This document shows, in pieces, positions 48,162-60,008 of a stretch of DNA of 64,000 bases. The notes below the pieces were generated by a model. The model made no database searches. It saw nothing but the letters and a program-made list of their open reading frames with translations, and was not told the origin of the DNA. Position 1 is the stretch's first letter. Each line of letters starts with the position of its first letter. Both the position numbers and the translations under genes were made by a program. The stretch is from the NCBI GenBank assembly GCA_020064725.1, contig JAGTWJ010000003.1:806001-870000 (forward strand). Direction: 5' to 3'. Origin of the DNA: Drechslerella dactyloides (taxonomy: Eukaryota > Ascomycota > Orbiliomycetes > Orbiliales > Orbiliaceae).

Positions 48162-51100
48162 TCACGCGTCCATCTTCAGCGAATTGACTTCTCGAACTAA
48201 ACTTTGTATCTGTTGTTCGAATTTTAGGAGGATAAGTTTCAGCTTCTCTTTCTCCTGATGCTCCGCTTCTTCGTCTTTGTCGGATACCGCAAGCCAGTTT
48301 CTGATATTAGTTTCAAGCTCTTCCCCGATATCTCTGGACCATTCCACATTCTTGTCGTGTAGCGTAACTTCAAGCTCCTTCAGGCCAGCCGAAATGGAAT
48401 CTTTGATTTCATTGAAAGCGGTGGCGGTTTCTACACCTTTACTGACAATATCAATCATACGACCAAATGCGCCGTTGCCTTAAAAATTCTCAGAGCAGAT
48501 TAGCACTGAAATTTCAAATATGGAGATTTTCAATCATTCGGTTGCCAAATCCAGAGAACCTTTTATATGGGGTTGAAAGACAACTCAACTCTCACCTGAT
48601 ACCAATGCAGCTTGTTTATAGTGTGGCTTCAAACAGTCTTTCATCCGCCTGGTTGATCGAAACTGACGATTAATTTCCCTGGACCGAATAACGGTAAATA
48701 AGCATGTCGAAACTAGCGATTAATATGATGCCATTGTGAGTTCAGTCATCGTCGAGCCTAACATTACCTTTGTTTATCATTTAGTCTTTGAATTTGATCA
48801 ATTTGTAGCTTTTCGTTACCCCGTCTCATAGCCTCCAGAGTACTTCTCAACGCCGCGGCGGTCGACCTGATTGTCTCCGATTGGACTGTGCAATGCTCAT
48901 AAATTATGTCTGTAATCCATCAGTATGGCAAGTTGGTCTGAGGGCGTTTGTATAGACACTGAGCTATATCGAGTTATATCTAGACTTACCCATGGATCGA
49001 TTCTCAAATGCCGTTAGCTGTTGGCTGAACTTGGTGGCATACAGCAGCAAGCTCTTTTGAATTGTCTCTATTGATTGGCTCCAGATTTTGGCGAGGCCCT
49101 CGTCCATCCCGTTTAAGAATCTTTGATTGAGATTCCTTTTCGTGTCTGTGCACTCTCCTTTCCTTTTGCATATCGCACGATATGTATCTAATGGATTAGC
49201 AGAGTGACCTCCAAACTTATATCTCTTCAGAACTCGCAACTTACTATACGTGACTTCCTGCGGTATTGCGCAAACCTTAGTATAATGTTTTGCTGAAATT
49301 CCAAGATAGCTCGAAGCGTTGGATTCAGTGGCATACTTTCCGAATTTTCTTTTGAACTGTGTTGCAGTATGAGACGCTGTCGTTTGCTAACTGGTCTGTC
49401 TGACTGATGATGTTCTCGACCTCTTTTTTGACTTTCGCAGAGCATTCATTTTGCACCCTTGATAGTGCCTAATGCCCCATTTGATATAATGTATAAGCAC
49501 CTAGGCATCTGAAATAAATCTTCGCTTTAAATTTACCTACCGTGTGCATACTTCTGGCAGCTCGTTCGAGTTCAGAAGTAATGGTTTCCCTTTTCAACCT
49601 CGTCAAAGATACGCCCGGCCCTTCCACTAAGAGCTTTGCGGCATTGAACGCTCTGAAAATATTGTCAATCAGGAATTTCGTCCGGCTTAGCTTCTGTTGG
49701 GTGGGAATCTTTATGCAATACTCCCGTAATGTAGGGATTTGCGTATCTATTATGCTCTTTGAGTCGTTGTTGTCATCGTCGTCCAGCTTCGCTACTCGTT
49801 CTTGATATTCTTTTGAAGCAACCAAGAATGACTTGATCTCGACTTGGTCGCCGAGAATTTCGAGATACGCTCTTTGAAGAAGAACAGGCACTTGCTTATT
49901 TCTTTCCTGGAGACATAGCTCTTGAAGCCTACCATAGAGATTTGATCCCTCAGAAGGTTAACAGTCAAAGGCCCATAAAAGACTCCTAAAAGATTGAGCG
50001 CAAATGCATACTTGGCTTTCGCTTCTTCTACTTCTTTTCGTATGCGGGCTTGTTCCGCTGGGCTAGATCTCAACTTTCTTGTCAGTAATATTCAAACATG
50101 GTATCTTGTGATACAGTGTCCTTGCCTAAATTTTCGAAACTCCCTCAGAGGAGGACGCGATCCGGCGTTCTTCAGTAGTTCGTATTGTTTTGCAAATTCT
50201 GGGTTTCTTCGAAACGCCTGGAAGGCGTCTGAAGGCTTGAAAAGCTATAGATAATCGAATGGGATGCGTCATTTAGTCCCCATATGAACTGAGTTCCAGA
50301 AATACGTAGGTATATTTGGGCTTACGTCGCAAAAGGAACAAACAATGGTGACTCTCTTTCTGCCGTCATACTGCAGCTGCTTGGTGTATCCCATTTCGGC
50401 CAAAGCTGTAGTTGTCTCGTCGGTAAGGACACGCGTTAATCGCGATACAATCACTATTTCGTTTGCCCTGGCCATGTAAGACTGTGCCACTGTTGTACGG
50501 GCAGCGTTATAGTCCTTCAACCCAGGAAGGTCAACGAGCACCGCGTCGCTTTGGAGAACTTCAGAATCCAGATGTATCCTGTAACCAAGATTAGAGTCAG
50601 TTGGTTGACTATATCACCGAACGCTATCGATCGACCATTCCTATCCTCCTACCCCGCATGATTGCGAGTCCTATTGCCAATGTCTAGACGTCTTGCTTAC
50701 TTGATCACTTTGATTAAGGGCCAGAGGTGAGGCCCATCACGGCTTTCGTCATCGTCATGGCTTCCGATCCAATCATGGATCTCATCCGCGAACTCACTCT
50801 CATCGTCGGATTCTATAAGTTGTCTCCCAGAAGATAGAAAGCTATTTCCGTGGTACAAATCGGCTATTCTCATCTTCATGTCGGCAATATTGTTGAGCTT
50901 TGCGCCTGGGAATAGAGCCTTTAACTTGGCCTTTGCCACGGCAGCAGAGCTTCCCGTACCAGAGTCCGAGAGGCGGCGTCGTTTAAAAGCAGGGTTGTTA
51001 TCTAATTTGAAATCTTCTCCGTCGTCCGACGGTGGAAGGGCACTCAACCCCTCTTGTTGCTCGCACTCATAGTGAGACTCTTCGCTTTCCCTGATATCTT

Positions 51101-51659
51101 GATAGAGGATTTCTGCTTCTTTTTCAAACTCGTCTTGGTCAATGTACTCGATGACGGCATGGAATTTGGATGTCATATCGGGCGTCTTGCTGCTGAATTC
51201 CGTAGCAACGGAAGTACAAGCTCGAATTCCAGACTACATTCGAAGGTCTAAATTAGCGACGTTACAAATCCAAAAGTATGTAAGCATATAACGATCTATA
51301 TGCCCTTGCTTTCAAAACCAATTGGTAAGTTCAGAGGGACCTCTCACAGTCGGGACGATATTCTCGTAATCGAGAATAGCGTTGAGAAGAGTCGATTTTC
51401 CTGCCCCGGATTCACCAATGAAGGCAATGACAGCCTTCTCGTCGAGCTGGGTGTCTAGGTACTTTTGTGTATATCGATGGACTTTTAGACCATCTCTACT
51501 CAACAGCCTATGGTCACTCATCTGCCGGAGTTGAGAGCTGCATGCTCGCAGAAATACCTGGCCATCTGCGACCATTTGCCGAAGCCGAACGTCCGTAACT
51601 TCTTGAGCGCGATACCCATCGTACGAGACTCCTTTTTCGCGCGTGGACATCGCCATCAT
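48162..51659 (-). CDS. Large dynamin-superfamily-like GTPase B
   Basis: Twelve exons (51659-51348, 51233-50701, 50578-50326, 50244-50126, 50077-49984, 49894-49541, 49468-49337, 49275-49245, 49187-48990, 48909-48768, 48678-48596, 48478-48162) give 855 residues, all in frame. P-loop GESGAGKS is at 82-89 and G3 VDLPGL near 297-302. The G4 site reads CSFCD. The insert between G1 and G3 (KLKALFPGAKLN, DLYHGNSFLSSGRQLIESDDE) is shared with GTPase C. The C-terminus is a long coil (KEKLKLILLKFEQQIQSL). The intron after exon 4 uses a GC donor (AG|GCAAGG). Exon 5's donor (GTCTTT) and exon 8's acceptor are tentative. There are Mets at 51659, 51656 and 51650; a CAACGCAG acceptor just upstream means an earlier exon is possible. 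Confidence 0.78.
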
Positions 51660-52890
51660 GTGTTCGCTAGTGACTGCGTTGGAGAAAATTATTATGAAAG
51701 TTAAGGGTTTGAGTTTGAGGTTGATACCCAATCTAATATATATCTTAGTCGGGAGTTTCTAGAAGCATCCTGACTGATATGCTCTGGCTCCAACGAATGT
51801 AGAACCTCAAAGTCCAGAAAATCTGACTTCCCACAAGATCACTCTGGAACAGCTTCGCCGGTTCCAGAACTGCAGTCGGGTTGACGAGACACCTGGAATC
51901 TTCATGTTCGAATTGTTGGTAAATTTCCTATCTATCTATAAAGACGTATCCCAACTGTCTATTTACTGAACTCTGTAACGACAGAAGACCAAGCTCTTAC
52001 CCAGGGCTTGAGGCTCTATGCTATCTAGATTTCACTAGTACACCATCGTGTTCAATCCGCCTAATTTAGTACATTAACCGTGGGAGCTATACACTGACTG
52101 AGGAGGGCGTCGGAAGAGGAGATTTTCACACGCCGGAGGTATTGATCCATGAGCGCAATGACCGATCTGGCATCTTGCATAATTCGCGGACTGAGATATT
52201 TCCAGCTCTTCAAATGTTTCTGTTCCTTCTAGTTAAGACCTCTCGCTCTCATATCCAGTAGCGGTCTCTTGCATAGCACCAAGAACAACTTCGTTTGTGA
52301 ATGATCAGCCGACTCCTTTTGTCCAAAATTTGGGGGCTGTACCCCGCAGAATATCGTGAGCTGGTCCAGGTGCATCTCTGAATAGAACGAGACAGGGTGG
52401 CTGAGAAGAGGGACTAATGGCCTAGCTCACTCGAAGGGGAAGGGTTCCCAAAACGCACAAGTCCTTGGTTTGAGGAGATCCGCACAAACTTATAGTAGTG
52501 TACAGCGGAATAGATATACTTTGTCTACTGAACAAGAAGCGATATACTGTTAACAGTGGATGAGGTAGAAGACTATGCCTATGCATATGGACGAAAATGA
52601 ATGACAGTTATTTCAAGTTTCTATGAGGCCGTAGCTAGGCTAATGCCGAGACTAGGGGTCACAAGGTTTATTCATGGGGCTTAATAGCACAACACTAAAC
52701 TAGTAAAAATCCAACATGTGTTCTTGTGTTGCATTCATTTCATTAGGTACTTAGTATTCAATCGCCATAAACAAGCCAATTATTAAGACATTCGTCAGGA
52801 GTTGACAATCGGGCTGAGACGTATTTCCCAAAACTCCAAAGATACATGACTGCTCGTAAAACATGCCTCTATCCGCTCGTTGCACCGCTA
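51660..52890. other. Intergenic upstream of GTPase B
   Basis: No gene is seen in this 1.2 kb. It holds the GTPase B promoter and the 3' flank of the GLEYA gene. The sequence looks like ordinary non-coding or decayed DNA. Confidence 0.5.
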
Positions 52891-53729
52891 TTAACAAGAA
52901 ACAGGCTCGGCCCCGAATGCTCCTGGGAATGGTCCTGGAGTGCCCTCTGGGGATTGCTTGAAGAGATATGTGGATGGGACTGTGTTCAAAACATAATAAT
53001 GGTTTGAACTGTCGAAAATATTGAAACCCCATCCACGTGGACCAGACTCGTCGGCCCAAATGATTCTGATTGGAATATAGCTCCCCTTTGTGCAAGCGAT
53101 GGAAAGGCTTTCGGTACTCTGAGGCCAGTCAACCCTCATAGATGTAGGACTATCGGTTCCCACATTCTGCCAACCGCACTGAGCAGTTGGCCCTGTCCAC
53201 ACAAAAGCGACATCGTCCGGATTGTTTACTTGAATAGTGAATGGCCCGTCTGCCGGGCACAAGAAGTAGCCGCGGAAATTGAGGGTGTAGACGAGGCCAT
53301 TAGGTGCTGGCAATCCGTATCTATGTGGTTCGTCTTCGGCGGGGGTGTTGACTTGATACTCGCCCAAAGACCGTGCGGTAGATTGACCCCATGGTGTCTT
53401 GGTGGCGACGTATGAGTGAACAAAAGTGGGATAGCCCCAGCTCCAGACATATGGATTCTCATAGATTGCGACCTCGAGACCCAGATAATCACTGGTACAA
53501 ATATATGTTAGAATCGCTCATTGAATAGTCTTGCCGGAACAACAGCTTTTACAGCTTAAAACATCATGAACCACATTTAACAGAGTACGTACCCTATGAT
53601 ACAGTTACAGGCGGCAAGTACATCCGCTTTAGGTGTAGTGGCGGGAACATTGCGTTCATTGGGTGGATACGGTGTATTGTTGTCGTTGAGGAATTGCAGG
53701 GCTGATGTGATTGTGTTGTGGAGAAAAGT
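52891..53729 (-). pseudogene. GLEYA-domain adhesin-like gene, 5' end missing or unresolved
   Basis: Two joined exons can be read: 53729-53593 and 53491-52891. The splice (ATAGG|GTACGT ... TACCAG|TGAT) gives IIGDYLGLEVAIYENP. The core has the GLEYA/PA14-like lectin features: YTLNFRGYFLCPADGPFTIQ, DDVAFVWTG, and YIPIRIIWADESGPRGWGFNI. The C-terminus GAEPVSC* looks natural. GLEYA domains are calcium-dependent, carbohydrate-binding domains of fungal cell-surface adhesins. Upstream an in-frame TGA lies at 53732-53730, and I find no signal peptide or start codon that joins cleanly. So the gene is either 5'-truncated or has an undetected first exon. There is no Thr/Ser-rich stalk or GPI signal, so the product would be a bare domain. 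Confidence 0.68.
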
Positions 53730-56467
53730 TCAGAATCAACGGAAATTCTTCGAGATATTTATAATGGTCCGAGAGATATCAGACTCATACAGAAAATACC
53801 AAGGTAATTCAATCGCGAGCAGCTTGGTGCGCATTGAGAGCGAGGATCAGAGTTCAGCCGCTCCGATGCGCGATGCACCAGCACATCGCAAGAACCGTCA
53901 ATTGCAGCACAAATGCAATTGCAATCGCAATGGGAGGGAGGAATATTCCAATCACAAGAGCCAGCCCCTTGTATTCTGGACATCTTCCAGGTGACGCGCT
54001 GCGCACGGCCGTCCGCTGGCTAATGTTGTCTCTGCAAGCCCAGCTGAAAGTTCGGAGCCCTACCCAGAGCATATAAATTCCCAATTGGGGCCGAAGTTGG
54101 CTTGGCAGCACAAGGAGTGCGTTGGATCAAGAACTTCAAGCAAGCCCTCCAAGCCAATGATATCGAATGTGGCATTCATGCAGGCTACAGCGCTCCATAT
54201 ACTCTCAGCAAGACTCTCGCCTTTGAGGCCTTTGGCATCAAGTCGAGTGGTGAAAACTGGTTAAATACCAAAACCTCGTCGCTGAATCGAATGCAAACAT
54301 TGTTAGTAGTCGTATATCATAAATGCACCACCTGAATGAAGTCTTCATCATGAATGCGCCTCGCTGAGCATAAGCTGTTGAACAACTTGTGAGTTTGTGA
54401 GACCTGAGAATCTCGGCAAAGTTTGCTTAATTCATTCTAAGCTTCAGGAACTCATGTAATACTTGAGCCTTTTGTATGGACTAAACCTATTTTGTATGAT
54501 CCAAATAGGCCTACGCTCCGACTAGCTGATCATGCAGCCATAATTTCGGGAGACTAGAGTTTACCATGCAACAAACACCTCAGCCCTGGAGGGATCTCGG
54601 TGTTAACGCGTTCGTTACTCCCAACATTGACCACTCCGGAGAGACGTGTCACCACGGCCTGAGCTCATGCATTATCTCGTGAGGAGGATCAGCTGAACTC
54701 AGGGGGCCCGCTGCAGGATTTGGCGAAGTCTGTCACCTGGATCCATGGATTGCGGGAGAGAGACAAGAGAAATAGCATTCCAGACACAAAAGATGAAGCC
54801 CACGTCTCTGCGGCGCCTCGGCTTAGTATAATCGTGGGATAGTTGTTGATGCGCCCAGGAAGCGTAAAGGAAGATGACTACACTCCAACAATAGCCTAAG
54901 TTGGTACTTACCTGGGTAGACATTAGTATAGTATTAAGAAGCTCCGCTTTATTGCAATATTGGTAGCCATCTGCCACGCCAACCTGCAACTCAGACTCAT
55001 ACCGAATTGTTGTAGAGGTTCACGCTGGGCGAGATTGAATTCGCGCAGTACAGAGCGATTGCTAGCAACGACAGATGAGTTGGGGAATCAACGCTTTGCT
55101 TAAGCGCTTGCTAACCACCACAAGTGCACAATGATCCAGATCTAGACCGCCAGCTCATAAGAACAAACCCTACAGGGCACCAGGGGCTACCCCTATACTT
55201 GCGAAGGCGATGTGTAAACAAAAGCCAGCTACGGCTGTACCGTGATCATGTAATTTACCAGCATGGGGAACAGGCCCCACTGGTTTGCATCTTCTTCCTT
55301 GCTCAAGCATCGCGCACAGGAAGCGGCGCTGCCGCGTTGTTGGGTCGGAGCGCTCCCGATCATCGCGAGATATGAAGGCTACATGCTTGGCGCGCTAAGG
55401 TATGATATCAGGCAATTAACCTGAGCACCTGCGAGAGCCACTCTGTTCCGAACCCAGCAAATGGGGTGCAGATGCAGCCAGTACAGGACTGGCCAGCTGG
55501 GATATATGGCTACGTAGCAGAGTTTGTCCAACGGAAGGCAAAGCCATTCAAGGCTGAAGTTATATTGGCGTCTGGTCTCACAAGCCAGCGCCAGACCCTC
55601 TTGAAAAAAGAGAAGCTCTGGTTACAAGACCATTTGGGCCCAGCCTCACCAAAGACCGAGAATATATATTTAGAGAGAAAAAGAAAATTCTATCAGAATC
55701 CTAAAACCAGACGCAATTACTTGAGAGAGAGCGGAAAGAAGGTTCTTGTGAGAATCTTCTGTCTATCATTCAACAGTTGAGCAGAGCCATATTTGTTATT
55801 TTGTTCTATCTGAAAGTGGCCTTCGCTAGGTAGCCCCTTAAGCGGCCTGAGTCCTAAGAGATACTAGATTTACAACAATCATTACATGAAAAGTCTCACC
55901 GACCGACAGGACTATTGAGTCGTAGCTAGTCGGTTCGCGTCGCTAATGCCAGATAGAGACATGGACACGAAAATACTCAAGGTGATAGCGGCAGTCAAAG
56001 GTCGCAATGGGAAGTTTGTGGGGAAATTATAGTCGGCGTTTTATTGGTGGGGCGCATGAACCGACCGCGACCCGCGCAGCTGTCAGGTGCATTAATTAAA
56101 GAGGAGACGAGAGAGAGCGAAAAGGGCGAGGACCTTAGGAAGACTTTTTAATCATCGCCTAGAAATTGTACAGAGAGACAAGATATTTGGGTATTCCGAT
56201 CACGAAAACTCATAGCCCAATCCGGTAATTCTGGATATTGATATGAGGCGGCTATCGACAGCCGCAGATGAGTTTTGAGCCGGCTTTAGCTATGTCAATC
56301 TTGATGATACTACTAATCTATAGAGCAAAGTTCCCGTATCAGCCGCCGTGGGTGCGAATTCTGCGAACATGGATGTAAGAAAGCCGTCCTAGCCCGGCCC
56401 CAGAAGCCTCTCCCCTCGTGGAGGGCCATATCCTTGTAATCCAGGTGTCCGCAAACGAAATCAGAAT
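53730..56467. other. Island interior: fragments without recognisable genes
   Basis: About 2.7 kb. At 54060-54332 on plus, one frame looks coding (GVRWIKNFKQALQANDIECG, then HAGYSAPYTLSKTLAFEAFG) but has no start, no splice partner and no family I know; it is probably a gene remnant. A 104-codon frame at 55466-55780 on plus ends in a basic stretch and is likewise unrecognised. The rest is non-coding. Confidence 0.45.
54060..54332 (+). pseudogene. Unrecognised coding remnant
   Basis: The plus frame is open from about 54060 to a TGA at 54335, without an ATG near its start. Composition is protein-like, with amphipathic stretches (VRWIKNFKQALQAND) and a run rich in aromatic and small residues. 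It lies head to head with the truncated GLEYA gene. No family could be assigned, and chance cannot be excluded. Confidence 0.3.
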
Positions 56468-59400
56468 TCAGACCCGGGCCTGCTGAGCCAAGCTCTTAGC
56501 TTCCCTAGCCAGATCGTTCATAGGTACCTCGAATTTATCAAGGATCGCTTTAAGCTTTGCCTTCTCCTTCTTGAATTCGTAGTCCACTGCTGATGCTGTC
56601 ATGAGCCAATTATTGAGGTTAGTTTCAACTTCACGAAGCATAGTACAAGTCCATGTATGACTTTCGGCGTGTAAAGTTCCCCCCAGGCTTTCTAGATCCT
56701 CCCGTAGTGACTTAGCCATATCATCGAAGACGGTTGTACGCTCAATTTTGTCCGAGACAGTGTCGACCATGCGGTTGTAGCAGCCAGGACCTATTCATTT
56801 CGTCGGTCGCCATGTTAGAATCCTGTCAAGATATGGAAACGAGCAAGCTCTTGACCATCAAAATTCTAACCTACCTTCCTTTTGGGTAGCTTCTCTGTAA
56901 GCGGACTTCAAATTATGCTTCAAGTTTGCTGTAGATCGGTAATCTCGGCTCATACTCCTAGAGCTTAGAAGCTTGTTAGAATCGTTGTCGATAGGGACCA
57001 TGTATCATGAGGTACGTCACTTCTTTCTTTTATCTAGCAAGTGGATTTGATCCACCAGAAACTTTCCGCTACTTTGCCTCACGGCCTCAAAAGACTGCGT
57101 TATTGCGATTCTGATAGATCTGGTCTCCCGTGATTCAGGAAGGCGATGATCGTTTATAGCGTCTTTCGCATGGTCAATGTTAGAACTGCTTCCCGTTTGA
57201 ATTTGAGGAATATGTGACTCACTCATCCACTCGGCTTCAAAAATCTCCAGTTGCTCAATGATTTGACTGGTATAGCTCCGGAGACTGTTCTTAATGGCTT
57301 CCATAGCTGTAGGCCATATTTCGAGCAAACCGTCATCCATGAATTGCAAGAATCTTTGGTTGAGATTCCTTGGCATATACCAATCTCCTGCTCGTCTGCA
57401 GATCGCTCGATAAGTTTCTGGGATACATTAGTTATAAAGTGCCCTTTTAGAGCGTAGTTTGCCTAGGCCGCAAGTGTGGAAATATTTACGCCAGCAAAAG
57501 TCCTGTGTATAGGTACGCGATCAGCTAAGATTAGTAACTACTCCCTTAGCATTCTTGACATAGAAGTCTGGTGGATCTACGCACCAACCTCGCGCTCTCC
57601 TGGACATCGAGACAATGCTGGATACTTTCAGCTGCGAGATTCTCTTCATGTTGCGATCAATATCGTTAGCAAACAAGTACACAGGTTTCCATACGAGGAT
57701 TAGTTACCTGCGTGCTGAGCGATAACATCGGTAATCTTTCGAATGTTATGTGAGTAGTTTGCCTGTATCCCCGAGATACACTAGCCCGAGATTTTGACGT
57801 TAGTGTTTTAAACTTCACTATTCCCATATATCAGTAGTAAAAGCTATAGAGGCGGTTCTTACATTTTTGAATCCGACTTTTGCTTCTCCTACTTTGGAAG
57901 CCCTGGTTTTCCTTTCTGAGCCAGTGAAAGATGAGTCCTGGTCAGCGACTAGCAGCCTATTCGCGGTGAAGGCTTTGCGGACAGTTTGAATAAAGTAATC
58001 CACGTCGCGAATTTTCCTTGCAGTCGGGAGTTGCATCAGATACTCCCGAAGCTGGGGTAGCTGCGTCCACTCAATAGTTTTCCATGGCTGTACTCCAGCC
58101 CTATTCCCCATGTCGAGATGTTGGAGCTGATACTCCCTCGCAGCTACGAGAAAGCATTTAACTCTCATGTCATTTTCTAAAAACTTTCGATATTCCTTTT
58201 CTAAGCGAGCAGGGACTTCCTTGTCTCGCATGTTGGTGCAGAGTCTCTCCAGGCTTGTTTGAATTTTTAGCTTTCATAGTCAATGTTCTGGTAGTCAAAG
58301 TGAATTCGAAGTTACTCGAAGTAATAGAGAGAGAGCTTATAGGTCTACGAGATATTATTCTTAAATAAAAATGGATTTCTGACCTCATTCTATAGCTTTC
58401 AGTCCGAGCCCGGAGACTCTCGTACTGCTTCGAGTTTCCCGTATGCCTGGCGCTGTTAGCTTCGAGTTACCAAGGAATGCATTCAAATTTTGTTTTTTGT
58501 AGGCCAGCATTCGACTACCTTTGAGCTTGACGAGCAAGATTTTCACACTTATCAAGACGTTCTGCAATTTCGTCATATGAACAGGAGAACAGTTCATTCG
58601 CAGCGAACTCGTGCCTCGCGTCACGGTGATCGAACTCCTATAGGGATTCACAGTCTGTGAGCAACTCATCTATGCTTCTCTGGGGGATCAGATATACTGA
58701 AGTGATGCAGCCCTACATCAGAAAAAGTGCAGACGATCGTTAATTTCTTAATCCCATCATACTGAAGCTGCCTCGCATATCCTAGTTTCGCCAACGATGT
58801 TGTAGTTTCGTCCGTGAACACCCGGGCCAACCGGGATACGATGACAATTTCGTCAGCTTTAGCTAAATAATCTTCAGCGACTGCAGCACGAGCAGTGTTA
58901 TGGTCCCTTAGGCCTGGGAGGTCAACCAAAACTATGTCGCTGTTGAGAACGTCTGCATCTAGTTGCACTCTGTATAGATGGTCAGTAATCGGGTTGTTGA
59001 TTCATTTCTGACTAAGGGATTCTTGTTCACCTGATCACCTTGATAAGGGGCCACAATTGAATATCACTGTCATTCTCCTCCTCCTCACCTGCAGCACGGT
59101 TGGCAATTAGGGTACGCAGCTGCTCTGCAAATTCTGCCTCGTCATTACTCTCGATAAATTGAGTGCCAGCCGAGAGAAACTGATTTTGCTGGTACAACTG
59201 CCTGATCCTAGCACGAACGGCAGCAATATCGTAGGTCTTGAATGTTGGAAACAAGGCTTTAAGCTTGTCTTTTGCTGCAATGGCTGCGGCAGTCGACTCT
59301 GGAGAAGCGGTACTTTCGGCGCTACAGCGAGCCTTGGTTGTGTGATGGATCCGCTTCGGGGCGGAAGAGCTTCCTACTAAGCTGAATGTCTGCCAATTTG

Positions 59401-60008
59401 CGTAGATATTACTCTCCATTGCTTGGTCATTCTCTCCAATGTCGTAGCACAATATCTCGGCCTGTCTCTGAAACTCCTCTTGGTCCAAATACTGAATGAC
59501 GGCACGGAGTTTCGTTGTCATATCCGGTGTTATTCGACTGATCTCCGTCACAACAGACGTACAAGCGCGGACGCCAGACTAGATTGTACTACATCAACAG
59601 TTGCTTCACATTCTAACCTTCGTATATCGAGAAACTTACCGTCGGGATCATCTCTTCGGAGTCAAGGAGAGCGTTTAAAAGTGTAGATTTGCCTACACCT
59701 GAATCGCCGATGAATGCCACTACCGTCTTGCCATTCAAGTTGCTGCTGCCTATATCCCGAGCCCTCCAGATGATATCTCGAATTCCAAGATTATCTTTGC
59801 TCAAAAGACCTTTCTCGCTCATTGTTCGTAGCTGGGAGTCGCATGCTTCGAGAATTCGCTCGCCACTGCCAATCATCCGATGAAGGCGTCTGTCGAGGAC
59901 CTGTGGACTTTCGTGTGACTGAATCCTGCTTAATTGATGAGAATTCGCATTTGAGGGGACACTACTGGACTCCGCTATGGGAAAGTCCATGATCTGCCAA
60001 GCACTCAT
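56468..60008 (-). CDS. Large dynamin-superfamily-like GTPase C
   Basis: Twelve exons (60008-59640, 59578-59031, 58969-58717, 58637-58519, 58452-58384, 58253-57863, 57780-57708, 57631-57585, 57502-57490, 57417-57021, 56957-56875, 56790-56468) give 894 residues, fully in frame. P-loop GDSGVGKS is at 101-108, G3 VDLPGL near 321-326, and the G4 position reads CTFSD. It is a paralogue of GTPase B: exons 3, 4 and 11 here have the same lengths (253, 119 and 83 nt) as the matching exons there, and ACTSV, PLIKVI, YDGIKKLTIVC and RNLNQRFL are shared with small changes. The 13-nt exon 9 and the donor of exon 8 (GTGCGT) were chosen by frame and alignment. The C-terminus is an alpha-helical coil (EKAKLKAILDKF). 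Function unknown. Confidence 0.8.

Noticed and set aside
55466..55780. 104-codon frame ending in a basic stretch
   Set aside because: It begins at GTG, with no family match or splice context. Kept only as a note in the island interior.
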